Of a DNA stretch of 64,000 nt, positions 1 to 8,715 are shown piece by piece. Location of the stretch: positions 434,001-498,000 of the forward strand of contig CAWHZD010000007.1 of NCBI GenBank assembly GCA_963833745.1, given 5' to 3'. How positions within the stretch are numbered: the stretch's first letter is position 1; every line of letters starts with the position of its first letter. A model generated the notes under the pieces. It searched no databases, was not told where the DNA came from, and was given only the letters and a program-made list of their open reading frames with translations. Origin of the DNA: AP-15 sp963833745. Lineage in GTDB: Bacteria; Pseudomonadota; Alphaproteobacteria; ATCC43930; CGMCC-115725. A program made the position numbers and the translations under genes.

Positions 1-1050
1 GAATTCGAGCTTTTCGGTGAGCCCGTAGTCATCGGCCAACTGGCGCAGTTTGTACCAGGTCGCGTCCTCGACCTCGATGCCGTTCTGCCGGCGGTCCTGT
101 TCGCGCATATGCTCGATTTCACCGGGATAGAGCACGCCCTTGCTGCCTTCCGCCGGCGGGGTTGATTTGAGATACGCGGCGAACTCGCCGACATCCTTCT
201 TGAATTCGGCGAGCGGCCGGAACGCGGCGACATTGAACACCGCCATAAAGCAGCCGTCATTGTGACGCCCGGTCGGCTCGACGCCAAAGCCGAGCCCGGT
301 CAGCAATCCGCACAGAACCTCGACCATGACCGCGAGCCCGGTGCCCTTGTAGCCGCCCTCCGGACCGCCGAGCGGCAATAATGCCCCACCCTGGCGTAAT
401 TGGCGGGGATCGTTGGTCGGCCGCCCGTCGCTGCCGATCACCCAGCCATCCGGCACCGCCTCGTTGCGCGCCACCGCGAGCGCGATCTTGCCGGCGGCGG
501 CGGCCGAGGTCGCCATGTCGAGATAGAGCGGAGCCTCGAGATCCGACGGGATCGCGATCGAGATCGGGTTGGTCCCGAGCCTGGCCTCGCGCCCGCCAAA
601 GGGTGCGACCGCCTTTGGCGAACGGCCCGAATCGGCGGTGGCAATCCCGATCATGCCCGCCTGCGCCGCCATCAGCGTGTAGGAAGCGACCCGGCCGATA
701 TGACCCTGGCGGAACACGGTCGCAGCGGCGACGTTGGCGGTCTTGGCCTTGTCGATGGTCAGCCGCATCGCCCGCTCGTTGGCGACGTAACCGAACCCCC
801 AATGGCCATCGACGACAGTTGTCGTCGGCGATTCCTGCACAATCGTCCACGGCGCACCGGGAACGATGTGCCCGGCCTTGATCCGGTCGATATAGGTTGG
901 GATTTGAATGACGCCGTGCGAATCATGGCCGACGAGGTTGGCGGCGACGATGTGGCGCATGACAAGCTCGGCCTCAGCCGGCGGCGCTCCCGCCGCCTCG
1001 AACAAGGCCTGGCCGATTTCGATCAGCCGCTCGGCGAGGATTCTCGGCAC
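1..1050 (-). CDS. Ldh family (malate/L-lactate/ureidoglycolate-type) NAD(P)-dependent dehydrogenase, 3' end cut by window
   Basis: The frame stays open for 350 codons and runs off the left edge, so the C-terminus is missing. The start is GTG at 1048-1050, preceded by a GAGGGAGG ribosome site. The N-terminus (PRILAERLIEIG) and the stretch HIVAANLVGHDSHGVIQIP match the Ldh_2/MDH2 family, whose conserved His in the GHDSHG motif is catalytic. Further family motifs include YVANERAM-like, GGREARLGTNPI, DMATSAAAAGKI and LPLGGPEGGYKGTGLAVMVE. Members reduce or oxidise 2-keto/2-hydroxy acids in the cytoplasm; the substrate cannot be told from sequence. No partner gene is visible on this side. Confidence 0.88.
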   Translation of the reverse strand, partial: MPRILAERLIEIGQALFEAAGAPPAEAELVMRHIVAANLVGHDSHGVIQIPTYIDRIKAGHIVPGAPWTIVQESPTTTVVDGHWGFGYVANERAMRLTIDKAKTANVAAATVFRQGHIGRVASYTLMAAQAGMIGIATADSGRSPKAVAPFGGREARLGTNPISIAIPSDLEAPLYLDMATSAAAAGKIALAVARNEAVPDGWVIGSDGRPTNDPRQLRQGGALLPLGGPEGGYKGTGLAVMVEVLCGLLTGLGFGVEPTGRHNDGCFMAVFNVAAFRPLAEFKKDVGEFAAYLKSTPPAEGSKGVLYPGEIEHMREQDRRQNGIEVEDATWYKLRQLADDYGLTEKLEF

Positions 1051-1329
1051 TGTTTCCCTCCCTCGTGGATTTCGCACCCATCATCGCATCGAGCCGGACG
1101 GCTTGCATGAGTTCTTCGCATCGCGACGCCACTTTCGACGAAGCGTCAGGCGGCTGCTCGAACGCAGAGCAGCGGCTCCGATCGTCGAGGAAGCAGCGGT
1201 TATGCGAACCGAGGCGGCAAACTCGAACATCCGCGGTCGAGATGCCGGGACATTGCCAAAGGCGCTCCTTGTTCATTAACTTGGGCCGATCGCCGCTATT
1301 GTTGCGGAATTGGGAGGGCATCGGCACAC

Positions 1330-2241
1330 GTGCAAACGCAAAACGATCTCGTCGCGGCCGCTCGGGTGTGGAACGATCCCAGCGAGAGCCTGGAGGACGT
1401 CGAACGTCGCATCCATGACGGTGTTCCTCTCGCGTCACTCGCGGATCGCAGCCGAACCTACGTCGACCATATTTTCGATTTGTTTCCCTATGCACGCCCG
1501 AAAAACGGTTCGTCGATAATGGAGATCGGTAGCGGTGTCGGATACATCATGGAGGCGATGGAAAGCGGGTCTCGCAGCCGCGGAATAACACCTCATCAGA
1601 TCATGGGCCTCGACATTGCCGAACACATGATTGCACGGGCAAAGGGCCGGCTGCAAGGAAATCCAATATTTTCTTTCATTCACTATGATGGAATCCGCGT
1701 CCCGCTGCCAGACTACAGCCTCGACTTCATCTACAGCGTCGCCTCTCTTCAACATATCCCAAAACCATATGTTTTCAACTTGCTTTTTGAAATCCTTCGA
1801 CTACTCAAACAGGACGGATACGCGATAATTCATCTTCTGGGGTTTAAACATTTACGAAATGATGGAGAAACAGCGATCACATGGTGTAAGGAGATCGAAA
1901 AGCAAGTAGGAAAAACTGTTGGACATTGGCACCATTATTACAGTGCGGAAGAGCTTGATGCCGTGTTCTACGCGACCGGATTTGGACATTTTGACATACG
2001 CGATGGCGACAGCATTTGGTCACTCGTACAGCCTGACAAGCTGTCAGTGCCCGCCGACTTTGAGCCCACTGCCTATCTGACAATGAACCCGGACGTCGCG
2101 GCTACTGGGGCAGACCCGAAAGCCCATTGGCTGCAATACGGGTATCGGGAGGGCCGAAAATGGCGGACGGATTACCAGGAGCAGCCGCGAGAGCCGCGAG
2201 GGCAAGCCCGGCGGGGCTGGTGGCGTCTCCGGGGGCGATAG
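1330..2241 (+). CDS. Class I SAM-dependent methyltransferase with C-terminal NPDVA-type tail
   Basis: The product is about 303 aa with a GTG start at 1330. A Rossmann SAM-binding motif (MEIGSGVGYIMEAM, then MGLDIAEHMIARAKGRL) lies near residues 63-105, followed by an acidic strand and the typical IHLLG segment, so this is a methyltransferase of the Methyltransf_11/25 type. The last 60 residues hold a separate motif, YLTMNPDVAATG followed by HWLQYGYREGRKW. That repeat type occurs as an add-on in alphaproteobacterial glycan or surface proteins. Codon use is more AT-rich than in the neighbours, which suggests transfer. Acceptor substrate unknown. Confidence 0.8.
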   Translation: MQTQNDLVAAARVWNDPSESLEDVERRIHDGVPLASLADRSRTYVDHIFDLFPYARPKNGSSIMEIGSGVGYIMEAMESGSRSRGITPHQIMGLDIAEHMIARAKGRLQGNPIFSFIHYDGIRVPLPDYSLDFIYSVASLQHIPKPYVFNLLFEILRLLKQDGYAIIHLLGFKHLRNDGETAITWCKEIEKQVGKTVGHWHHYYSAEELDAVFYATGFGHFDIRDGDSIWSLVQPDKLSVPADFEPTAYLTMNPDVAATGADPKAHWLQYGYREGRKWRTDYQEQPREPRGQARRGWWRLRGR

Positions 2242-2317
2242 CCGACTAGGAACTCGCGGTCGATTTCTCCCGCGTTCAGCGGCAATCTTTGGCATCGCCT
2301 CCTCCACCGCCGCGCGG

Positions 2318-2839
2318 TCAGGCGGCCGGTTTGGCGATGTGGGTTTCGCGCATCCGTCGCACCACGTCGGGATCCTCCATCGTCGACAGCTGCGCGGTTT
2401 TCAGACAGTTCTCGTATTCGCGGGCCATGGCCGGCGAGGCTACTTCCACCATCAGCCGGTTTTCGATCCAGAACTCGATGACGTGGAAAAGCGGCTTTTC
2501 GCCACGCATGCCGCGGCCGAACAATTTGGTGCGCCAGCCCTCGCGCGCGCCGATACGCTCGATCTCGGCCGGCTCCAGCGGCACCGAAAGAAACATGTGG
2601 AACGGCCAGGAGCGCGGCGGCGCCTGTTCGCCGAACACAACCTGGTCGTCGTCCTGCGGGATGTCGAGCGTCGCCTCTTCGGGGTAGACCTCGATCATCG
2701 AGCCGTGGTCGTCGCCGCTCGCCGCCATGAAGGCGCCCTCGAGCGGTCCGAACGGGTAGGATTTGCCGCCCATCAGCTCGGCCAGGACCTCGGCGACGTG
2801 CTGTGGCTCGCGCGCCGGGATCGATACATGGTGGATCAT
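2318..2839 (-). CDS. VOC (glyoxalase/bleomycin-resistance fold) family protein
   Basis: The product is 173 aa and starts MIHHVSIPAREPQHVAEVLAEL, the first beta-alpha unit of a vicinal oxygen chelate fold with His3/His4 as candidate metal ligands. GSMIEVYPEE (about residue 48) and RLMVEVASP (about 131) are further strand/Glu segments expected in such folds. No specific enzyme can be named. It is separated by about 300 bp from the GFA gene on the other strand and has no operon partner. Confidence is high that it is a gene, moderate for the family. Confidence 0.72.
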   Translation of the reverse strand: MIHHVSIPAREPQHVAEVLAELMGGKSYPFGPLEGAFMAASGDDHGSMIEVYPEEATLDIPQDDDQVVFGEQAPPRSWPFHMFLSVPLEPAEIERIGAREGWRTKLFGRGMRGEKPLFHVIEFWIENRLMVEVASPAMAREYENCLKTAQLSTMEDPDVVRRMRETHIAKPAA

Positions 2840-3133
2840 TTCACTCTTCCTCTATCTCTGATGCGCGGCTGCGCCGCCACCTGGGTCGATGCCGACCATG
2901 CCATTTGATAGCACAGCGCTGCACCGCACGGAATCGGGAGCCGAGGGCTGGGCTGGCGCGCCGGGAGCGCCGGTTGGTGCGAATTCCCGTGCTATCGGAA
3001 AATGCCGGAAAAGATGAGATCGCCGACAATGGTCTCCAGCGGCGCGTAAACCGAGCGGCCGTTTGAGAGCGTGCGCGAGGAGGCGTGGTACAGTTCGCAA
3101 CAGAATTGAGATTCGGGAACTTCGGAGCGAGCG

Positions 3134-3523
3134 ATGTTCGAGAGCTATCAGGGGAGCTGCCATTGCGGGCGGGTCAAGTTTCGGGTCCGCGCCGATCTGT
3201 CGGATTTGCTCGAATGCAATTGCTCGGTGTGCACAAAGAAAGGGATTCTTCACCTGATCGTGCCGCCGGATGAATTCGAGCTGATCGAGGGCGGCGACGA
3301 CCTCGCGACCTATCAGTTCAACACCAACACCGCCAAGCACACCTTTTGCCGGCATTGCGGGATGCACCCGTTCTATGTGCCGCGCTCGGACCCGGACAAG
3401 ATCGATGTCAATGCCCGCTGTCTCGACGGCGTCGACCCCGCGGCGCTAAAGCCGAGCCATTTCTTCGACGGCCGGAATTGGGAAACGGCACAGCAAGCGC
3501 GCCGCGCCGGTGAGCGGGGGTGA
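3134..3523 (+). CDS. GFA/CENP-V domain zinc protein
   Basis: The product is 129 aa. It has the full cysteine pattern of the glutathione-dependent formaldehyde-activating (GFA) domain: GSCHCGRVKF, then ECNCSVCTKKG, then FCRHCGMHPF. In this family the cysteines bind two structural or catalytic zinc ions. Despite the family name, most members have no proven formaldehyde role. The start ATG at 3134 follows a GGAGCGAGCG ribosome site. It stands alone and is followed by a REP-like inverted repeat. Confidence 0.9.
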   Translation: MFESYQGSCHCGRVKFRVRADLSDLLECNCSVCTKKGILHLIVPPDEFELIEGGDDLATYQFNTNTAKHTFCRHCGMHPFYVPRSDPDKIDVNARCLDGVDPAALKPSHFFDGRNWETAQQARRAGERG

Positions 3524-3576
3524 TGCTCATCCAATCGAGCCCGTGCCGCACAAAATGATACCCGATCATTTGGACC

Positions 3577-3656
3577 GTCGTTCCCGCGCAAGCGGGAATC
3601 CAGGGGCAAGTGACGGGTGCTCGTCCCTGGACCCCCCGCTTCCGTGGGGGTGACGA
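3577..3656. repeat. REP-like inverted repeat, copy 1
   Basis: The left arm TTCCCGC-GCAA-GCGGGAA folds into its own hairpin. It is followed by TCCAGGG, a short spacer, and the right arm CCCTGGACCCCCCGCTTCCG. This is the pattern of the dispersed intergenic palindromes common in Proteobacteria. A second copy lies at 20300-20404. It sits between the 3' ends of two convergent genes. Confidence 0.75.
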
Positions 3657-3672
3657 GATCGCTTTGATCGCC

Positions 3673-5514
3673 CTAGCCGGGCCGTCGCTCCGCCGGTGAT
3701 GTGACAGAAACGGCGCGCATCGCGATGGGGTGCGGGAGGCGGGCGATCGGCTGGGTGGCGGCGGCGAGCCAGTGGGCGGTGTCGGGATCGACAAGCGGGG
3801 TCAGGGTCTCGCGGACGCGAGCATGGTAGTCGTCGAGCCAGTCGATCTCGTCGTCGTCGAGCAGCGACGGCTCGACCAGGTTGCGGTCGATCGGGGCCAG
3901 GGTCAGGGTTTCGAAGCACATCATTTCGCGCTCGCCGCCGCCATCCGCCGGTTGCACCAGCACCAGATTTTCGATCCGGATGCCGTAGGCGCCGGTCTTG
4001 TAATAGCCGGGCTCGTTCGAGACGATCATCCCAGGCAACAAAGGTTGCGCGCTCGGCGCCTTGGAGATGCGCTGCGGCCCCTCGTGCACGCCGAGATAGC
4101 TGCCGACCCCGTGGCCGGTGCCGTGGTCGTAGTCGAGCCCGACCTGCCACAGCCCGCGGCGGGCAAACCCGTCGAGCTGGGTCCCGGTCGTGCCTTGCGG
4201 AAACCGCGCCATGGCGAGCGCGATGTGGCCTTTCAGGACGCGCGTAAAACGGTCGCGCATCTCGGCCGAGGGCTCGCCGATCGCGACGGTGCGGGTCACG
4301 TCGGTCGTGCCGTCGAGATATTGCGCGCCTGAATCGAGCAGATAGAGAGTGCCGGGTTCAAGCCGCTTTTCGGTTTCGGGCATCGCCCGGTAGTGGACGA
4401 TCGCACCATTCGACCCGGCCCCTGAAATCGTCGGAAAGCTCAGATCGCGGAAATATTCGCCGCTGCGGCGGAAGGCTTCGAGCCGGTCGCTGGCGGCGAT
4501 CTCGGTGAGGCCGCCGTTTGGCGCCTCACGCGCGAGCCAAGCCAGAAAACGCGTCAACGCCGCGCCGTCGCGGCGGTGTGCGGTGCGGGTGCCGTCGATC
4601 TCGGCCGCGTTTTTGCACGCCTTTGGCAAGACGCACGGGTCGGCGGCGCGGTGGATCTTGGCCCCGGCTTTGTTGAGCCGGTCGAAGATCCAGGCGGCGG
4701 CACTCGCCGGATCGGCCTGAACCCGCGCGCCTTCGGCGGCGAGCGCGGCGAGCGCCGGGCCCAACTGGTCGGATGGCAACACGGTCACGGCGTTGCCGAG
4801 ATGGTGTTCGAGGCCGGGCGCCAGTTTGCGCGGATCGATGAACAAGGCGACGCTCGCGTCGCGGCGCAGGATCGCGAACGACAGGGCCAGCGGCGTGTGC
4901 GGCACGTCGCCGCCACGGATGTTCAATAGCCAGGCGATCGATTCGGGCATCGTCAGCACCGCCGCCGCGACCCCGTCCTCGGCGAGGCTACGGGCGAGCC
5001 GCTCGCGCTTCGACTGCGCGCTCTCGCCGGCGAAGGCGTCGGCATGCGCCACCACCGGCGCCAGCGGTGCCGCCGGCTGATCCGACCAGACCCGGTCGAG
5101 CGGGTTGTCGTCAACCGCGCGCAGGCTGGCGCCGGCTTTTTCGGCGGCGGCGGCAAAGCGCTCGACCTCGTGCGGGGTGTGCAGCCACGGGTCGTAGCCG
5201 AGTGCCTCGCCGGGTTTGAGCGCGGTCCCGATCCAGTGGGCCGGCGGCTGGTCTATCAGATGGTGGATCTCGATGAGGCTGCTGTCGACCTGCTGCGCCG
5301 CTTGTAGCGTATAGCGGCCGTCGACGAACAGGGCGGCGCGCTCGCGCAAGACGACGGCGAGCCCGGCCGAGCCGGTAAAGCCGGTGAGCCAAGCGAGGCG
5401 CTGGCCGCGCGGCGGGACGTATTCGCCCTGATGCTCGTCAGAACGCGGCACGACAAAGCCGTCGAGCTTGCGCGCCGCCAATTCCTGGCGCAGCAGCCTG
5501 AACTCGCTCAGCAC
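3673..5514 (-). CDS. Xaa-Pro aminopeptidase (aminopeptidase P, M24B)
   Basis: The product is about 613 aa, normal for bacterial and eukaryotic-type APP1 enzymes with two N-terminal creatinase-like domains and a C-terminal pita-bread domain. The metal ligands are visible in order: Asp in LLDSGAQYLDGTTDVTRT (both Asp), His in GTGHGVGSYLGVHEGP, Glu in SNEPGYYK and Glu in CFETLTLAP. It removes N-terminal residues before proline using a dinuclear metal centre in the cytoplasm. I place the start at GTG 5512-5514, giving VLSEFRLLRQELAARKLDGF, which matches family N-termini. Upstream ATGs at 5550 and 5595 also keep the frame. Confidence 0.93.
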   Translation of the reverse strand: MLSEFRLLRQELAARKLDGFVVPRSDEHQGEYVPPRGQRLAWLTGFTGSAGLAVVLRERAALFVDGRYTLQAAQQVDSSLIEIHHLIDQPPAHWIGTALKPGEALGYDPWLHTPHEVERFAAAAEKAGASLRAVDDNPLDRVWSDQPAAPLAPVVAHADAFAGESAQSKRERLARSLAEDGVAAAVLTMPESIAWLLNIRGGDVPHTPLALSFAILRRDASVALFIDPRKLAPGLEHHLGNAVTVLPSDQLGPALAALAAEGARVQADPASAAAWIFDRLNKAGAKIHRAADPCVLPKACKNAAEIDGTRTAHRRDGAALTRFLAWLAREAPNGGLTEIAASDRLEAFRRSGEYFRDLSFPTISGAGSNGAIVHYRAMPETEKRLEPGTLYLLDSGAQYLDGTTDVTRTVAIGEPSAEMRDRFTRVLKGHIALAMARFPQGTTGTQLDGFARRGLWQVGLDYDHGTGHGVGSYLGVHEGPQRISKAPSAQPLLPGMIVSNEPGYYKTGAYGIRIENLVLVQPADGGGEREMMCFETLTLAPIDRNLVEPSLLDDDEIDWLDDYHARVRETLTPLVDPDTAHWLAAATQPIARLPHPIAMRAVSVTSPAERRPG

Positions 5515-5776
5515 GTGAAAGCCGGGCGAAATCCTCGCGCGCCAGGCCATCGCGATAGCCTGCCGCCATTTGCGCGCGCAGGGCTTCGAGCGCACCGGCC
5601 AATGCCGGCGTCACCGGATCGGCAACGAGACTGTGCCAGCGGGTCCCGACTTCGGATGGCGCCCCGAGCACCCCGGCGACCAGCGCCGCGACGCCCGCCG
5701 GGTCATAGGCCGAGCCGGCTTCGCGCAGCAGCCGGGCGAGCGCCTCGCGGTCGGGGACCGATTTGTTCATTGCCAT
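5438..5776 (-). CDS. Small hypothetical protein overlapping the aminopeptidase start
   Basis: The product is up to 112 aa starting MAMNKSVPDREALARLLREAG. The first 85 residues read like a helical cytoplasmic protein, but I recognise no family. The last part overlaps the aminopeptidase P frame by about 75 bp. A one-base shift near 5520 would stop it at a TGA inside GTGCTGA, exactly on the proposed aminopeptidase start, which would be a normal translational overlap. It may be co-transcribed with the aminopeptidase. Confidence 0.45.
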   Translation of the reverse strand: MAMNKSVPDREALARLLREAGSAYDPAGVAALVAGVLGAPSEVGTRWHSLVADPVTPALAGALEALRAQMAAGYRDGLAREDFARLSRAERVQAAAPGIGGAQARRLCRAAF

Positions 5777-5913
5777 TGCCTGCTCCTACCCACCGACGTG
5801 CACACAATCAGAACCTCGACATGGCTGAATTGCAACGACTTCGCTGGAGAATGCTGCGGTGCAACACCAGATTCGATCCAGTCCAGCAAAAGCTGATGCA
5901 CGGAGTATATGTA

Positions 5914-6144
5914 ATGTCTGTTGTCAACCTGTTCATCGCCGCTGGCCGGGCCGTCGCCGATTGGCAGCGCCGGCAGCGCGCCTATGGCGAACTGATGGCG
6001 CTCGACGACCGCTCGCTGGCCGATATCGGGATTCGCCGCTCGCAGATCCGCGCCCTGGTCGAGGGGGAAGACGTCCGCGGCCGCGACGTGGAGCCGGTCG
6101 CGTCGGCCACTGTCGCGGGCCTCGGCTGGCACAAGATCGCCTGA
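5914..6144 (+). CDS. DUF1127 family small protein
   Basis: The product is 76 aa. It contains the YjiS/DUF1127 signature: aromatic and basic residues (ADWQRRQRAYGELMALDDRSLADIGI, given here in two parts by motif: RRQRAYGEL and DRSLADIGI), then RRSQIRALVEG. The start is ATG 5914 with GGAG at 5902-5905. In alphaproteobacteria DUF1127 proteins bind RNA or modulate phosphate, carbon and stress responses in several species; its role here is unknown. It is divergent from the small gene at 5776. Confidence 0.85.
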   Translation: MSVVNLFIAAGRAVADWQRRQRAYGELMALDDRSLADIGIRRSQIRALVEGEDVRGRDVEPVASATVAGLGWHKIA

Positions 6145-6166
6145 CCGTCTTTTCGCCAAATCCAAT

Positions 6167-7081
6167 TCATCGATGGGGGCCGCGGCCCCCGTCGCCATCT
6201 GGAGGATTTGCCCCGGCCCGCAGCACAAGGGTCGACCAGCCGTCGATGACGATCCGCCGCTCGAGTGCGAGTCCGAGACTGCGATGCGGCGCTAGCACAA
6301 TCAACTCCTGCCTTCGCAACAATCCCGACAGCACCGCGTGCCCGCCGGGTGCGAGGTAGCGCGCAAGATCGGCGGCCATGAGCGCCAGCGGGCGCGCCAG
6401 GATGTTGGCCAGGATCAGATCGTAGCCCCGCCGCCGCAGCGCGCGGCCGCGATAGCCGGGGGCCCGGCCGACCCGCACCAGACGCGAAACGCCGTTGCGC
6501 GCGACATTATGGCGGGCGACCGCGACCGAGCCAGGATCGATGTCGCTTGCCAGCACCGGGTGGCGCAGCAGTTTCGCCGCGGCGATCGACAGGATCCCGG
6601 TGCCGGTGCCGATATCGAGCGGATGGCCGATTGCCCGGCGCCGCGCCAACGCTTCGAGCGCCATCAGGCAGCCGCGGGTCGAGGGATGCTCGCCGGTGCC
6701 GAAGGCGGTGGCCGCGTCGAGCATGATGCCGACCGCCCCGACCGGCGCCCCGCCGCGGTGATGCGAGCCGTAGACAAAAAACCGGCCGATCTGCAACGGC
6801 GGAAAGGCGAGTTGGTTTTCCGCCAACCAGTCGCGGTCGGTGAGTCTCTGCTCGTGGATTTCGATCAGCTCTCCGCCCGCGGCGGCGGCGGCGAGCGCCA
6901 GCCGCGCCGAGAAATCCGGCGTCAGCAAAGAGGATCGCGGATAGGCTTCGATGCGCCACTCCGCGGGCGTAGTCTCAAAGGCCGAGACCGCGCCGGCGGC
7001 ATCGTCGAGCAGCGCCAGCACCGCTTCGGCCGCGTCGGCGCCGCGGACACGGGCAAAGACATGGCGAAGGGCCGCCGTCAT
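6167..7081 (-). CDS. prmA: 50S ribosomal protein L11 methyltransferase
   Basis: The product is 304 aa. Key motifs are AFGTGEHPSTRGCL, DIGTGTGILSIAAAK (SAM-binding loop I), a following acidic SDIDPGSVAVARHN, and LILANILARPL, the NILA substrate loop that defines PrmA. It trimethylates ribosomal protein L11. The N-terminal 120 residues form the L11-recognition part. It lies just downstream of dnaB on the same strand. Confidence 0.93.
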   Translation of the reverse strand: MTAALRHVFARVRGADAAEAVLALLDDAAGAVSAFETTPAEWRIEAYPRSSLLTPDFSARLALAAAAAGGELIEIHEQRLTDRDWLAENQLAFPPLQIGRFFVYGSHHRGGAPVGAVGIMLDAATAFGTGEHPSTRGCLMALEALARRRAIGHPLDIGTGTGILSIAAAKLLRHPVLASDIDPGSVAVARHNVARNGVSRLVRVGRAPGYRGRALRRRGYDLILANILARPLALMAADLARYLAPGGHAVLSGLLRRQELIVLAPHRSLGLALERRIVIDGWSTLVLRAGANPPDGDGGRGPHR

Positions 7082-7114
7082 CGCCGGCCAGCGGTGATCT
7101 GCGCCGGGCGCCGG

Positions 7115-8641
7115 TCAGGTCGCTTCGGGCACGTAATCGGGGCCGATGAAATTGTCGAACTTTGTGGTCTCGGCTTCGAAGTGCAGCCTGACCGTGCCGA
7201 TCGGCCCATGCCGTTGCTTGGCGATGAGGATCTCGGCCGTCCCGTAGACTTCGTTGTAGCGATCTTGCCAGCGTCCATAGCGATCGTTGTACTTGTCGTC
7301 GGATTCATCGGGGCGCCGCATGGGCTGTCCTCGCGATAGATAATATTCCTCGCGGAAAATAAACATCACGACATCGGCGTCCTGCTCGATCGAGCCCGAT
7401 TCGCGCAGGTCGGCGAGCATCGGCCGCTTGTCCTCACGCGCCTCGACGGCGCGCGACAATTGCGACAATGCCAGCACCGGGACGTTGAGCTCCTTGGCGA
7501 GCGCCTTCAGCCCACGGGTGATGTCGGAAATCTCCTGCACCCGGTTTTCGAGCGTGCGCACCTGCACCGAGGGGCGCAGCAACTGCAGATAGTCGACGAC
7601 GATCAGCCCCAACCCCTGCTGGCGCATCAGCCGCCGGGCGCGCGTGCGCAAGGCCGAGACGCTGAGCGCCGGGGTGTCGTCGATGAACAGCTTCAAGCTC
7701 TGCAGCTGGTGGCTTGCCTGCAGAAAGCGGTCGAAATCCTCGCGGCTGACGTCGCCACGGCGGATCCGGTCGGAGCTGACGCCGGATTCCTCGGCGAGGA
7801 TGCGGGTGGCGAGCTGCTCGGCCGACATTTCCAGAGAGAAGAAGCCGACGACGGCGCCGTCTTCGGCATTCGTGCGGCCGTCGGGGCCCGGGCCCGGCTT
7901 GTAGGCGCGCACGGCGCTAAAGGCGATGTTGGTGGCGAGCGCGGTTTTGCCCATCGACGGCCGGCCGGCGAGGATCACCAGATCCGACGGGTGCAGGCCC
8001 CCGAGCTTTTTGTCGAGATCGACAAAGCCGGTGGCGACGCCGACGATCTTGCCACTTTTCTTGAAGGCGGTTTCGGCAATCGCGACAGCGCTCGTCAGCG
8101 CTGTCTCAAAAGCGCGAAAGCCGCCTTCGCTCTGCCCGGCGGTGGCGAGGTCGAACAGCTTTTTCTCGGCGCGCTCGATCTGCTCGGGCGCGCGGTCGTC
8201 GAGATCCTGGCGGAAGGCGTCGTTGACGACGTCCTCGCCAATCACGATCAGCTGGCGGCGCAGATAAAGGTCGTGGACGTGGCGTCCGTAATCTTCGGCG
8301 TTGATGATCGTCACCGCAGCGCCGGCGAGCCGCGCCAGATATTGCGCGCCGCCGATCTCGGTAAGTGCCCCGTCCTGGTCGAACAGGTTCTTCAACGTGA
8401 CCGGGTTGGCGACCTGGCCGCGCTCGACCAGTTTGCCGATCGCCCCGTAGATGCGGGCATGAACGGCGTTGCCGAAATGCTCCGGCAGCAGGAATTCCGA
8501 GACCCTGACATAGGCGCTGTTGTTGATCAGTGTCGCGCCGAGCAGCGCCTGCTCGGCATCGGTGTTGTAGGGCGGGGTGCGGATAAATTCAGGGCCGGCG
8601 TCGCGCAGCGGGGTGACCCGGGAAGCCGTCATCGTTTCCAT
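7115..8641 (-). CDS. dnaB: Replicative DNA helicase DnaB
   Basis: The product is 508 aa. An N-terminal DnaB domain (PYNTDAEQALLGA through ARLAGA) is followed by a RecA-like motor domain. The Walker A motif GRPSMGKT is at residues 226-233, LIVVDYLQLL is the H2/Walker B segment, and LSQLSRAVEAREDKRP and DLRESGSIEQDADVV are helicase family motifs. The hexamer unwinds DNA at the replication fork. An insert with Tyr and Arg (YYLSRGQPMRRPDES through WQDRYNEVYG) before the C-terminal motif is normal for alphaproteobacterial DnaB. It lies near rplI, as usual, but cfa is placed between them. Confidence 0.97.
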   Translation of the reverse strand: METMTASRVTPLRDAGPEFIRTPPYNTDAEQALLGATLINNSAYVRVSEFLLPEHFGNAVHARIYGAIGKLVERGQVANPVTLKNLFDQDGALTEIGGAQYLARLAGAAVTIINAEDYGRHVHDLYLRRQLIVIGEDVVNDAFRQDLDDRAPEQIERAEKKLFDLATAGQSEGGFRAFETALTSAVAIAETAFKKSGKIVGVATGFVDLDKKLGGLHPSDLVILAGRPSMGKTALATNIAFSAVRAYKPGPGPDGRTNAEDGAVVGFFSLEMSAEQLATRILAEESGVSSDRIRRGDVSREDFDRFLQASHQLQSLKLFIDDTPALSVSALRTRARRLMRQQGLGLIVVDYLQLLRPSVQVRTLENRVQEISDITRGLKALAKELNVPVLALSQLSRAVEAREDKRPMLADLRESGSIEQDADVVMFIFREEYYLSRGQPMRRPDESDDKYNDRYGRWQDRYNEVYGTAEILIAKQRHGPIGTVRLHFEAETTKFDNFIGPDYVPEAT

Positions 8642-8715
8642 GACCCGAGGCTACCACCGACCCGACGGCCTGGCCTCGGGCAGAAGCACCCACACCCTGT
8701 GGAAGGCGGGGGTCG

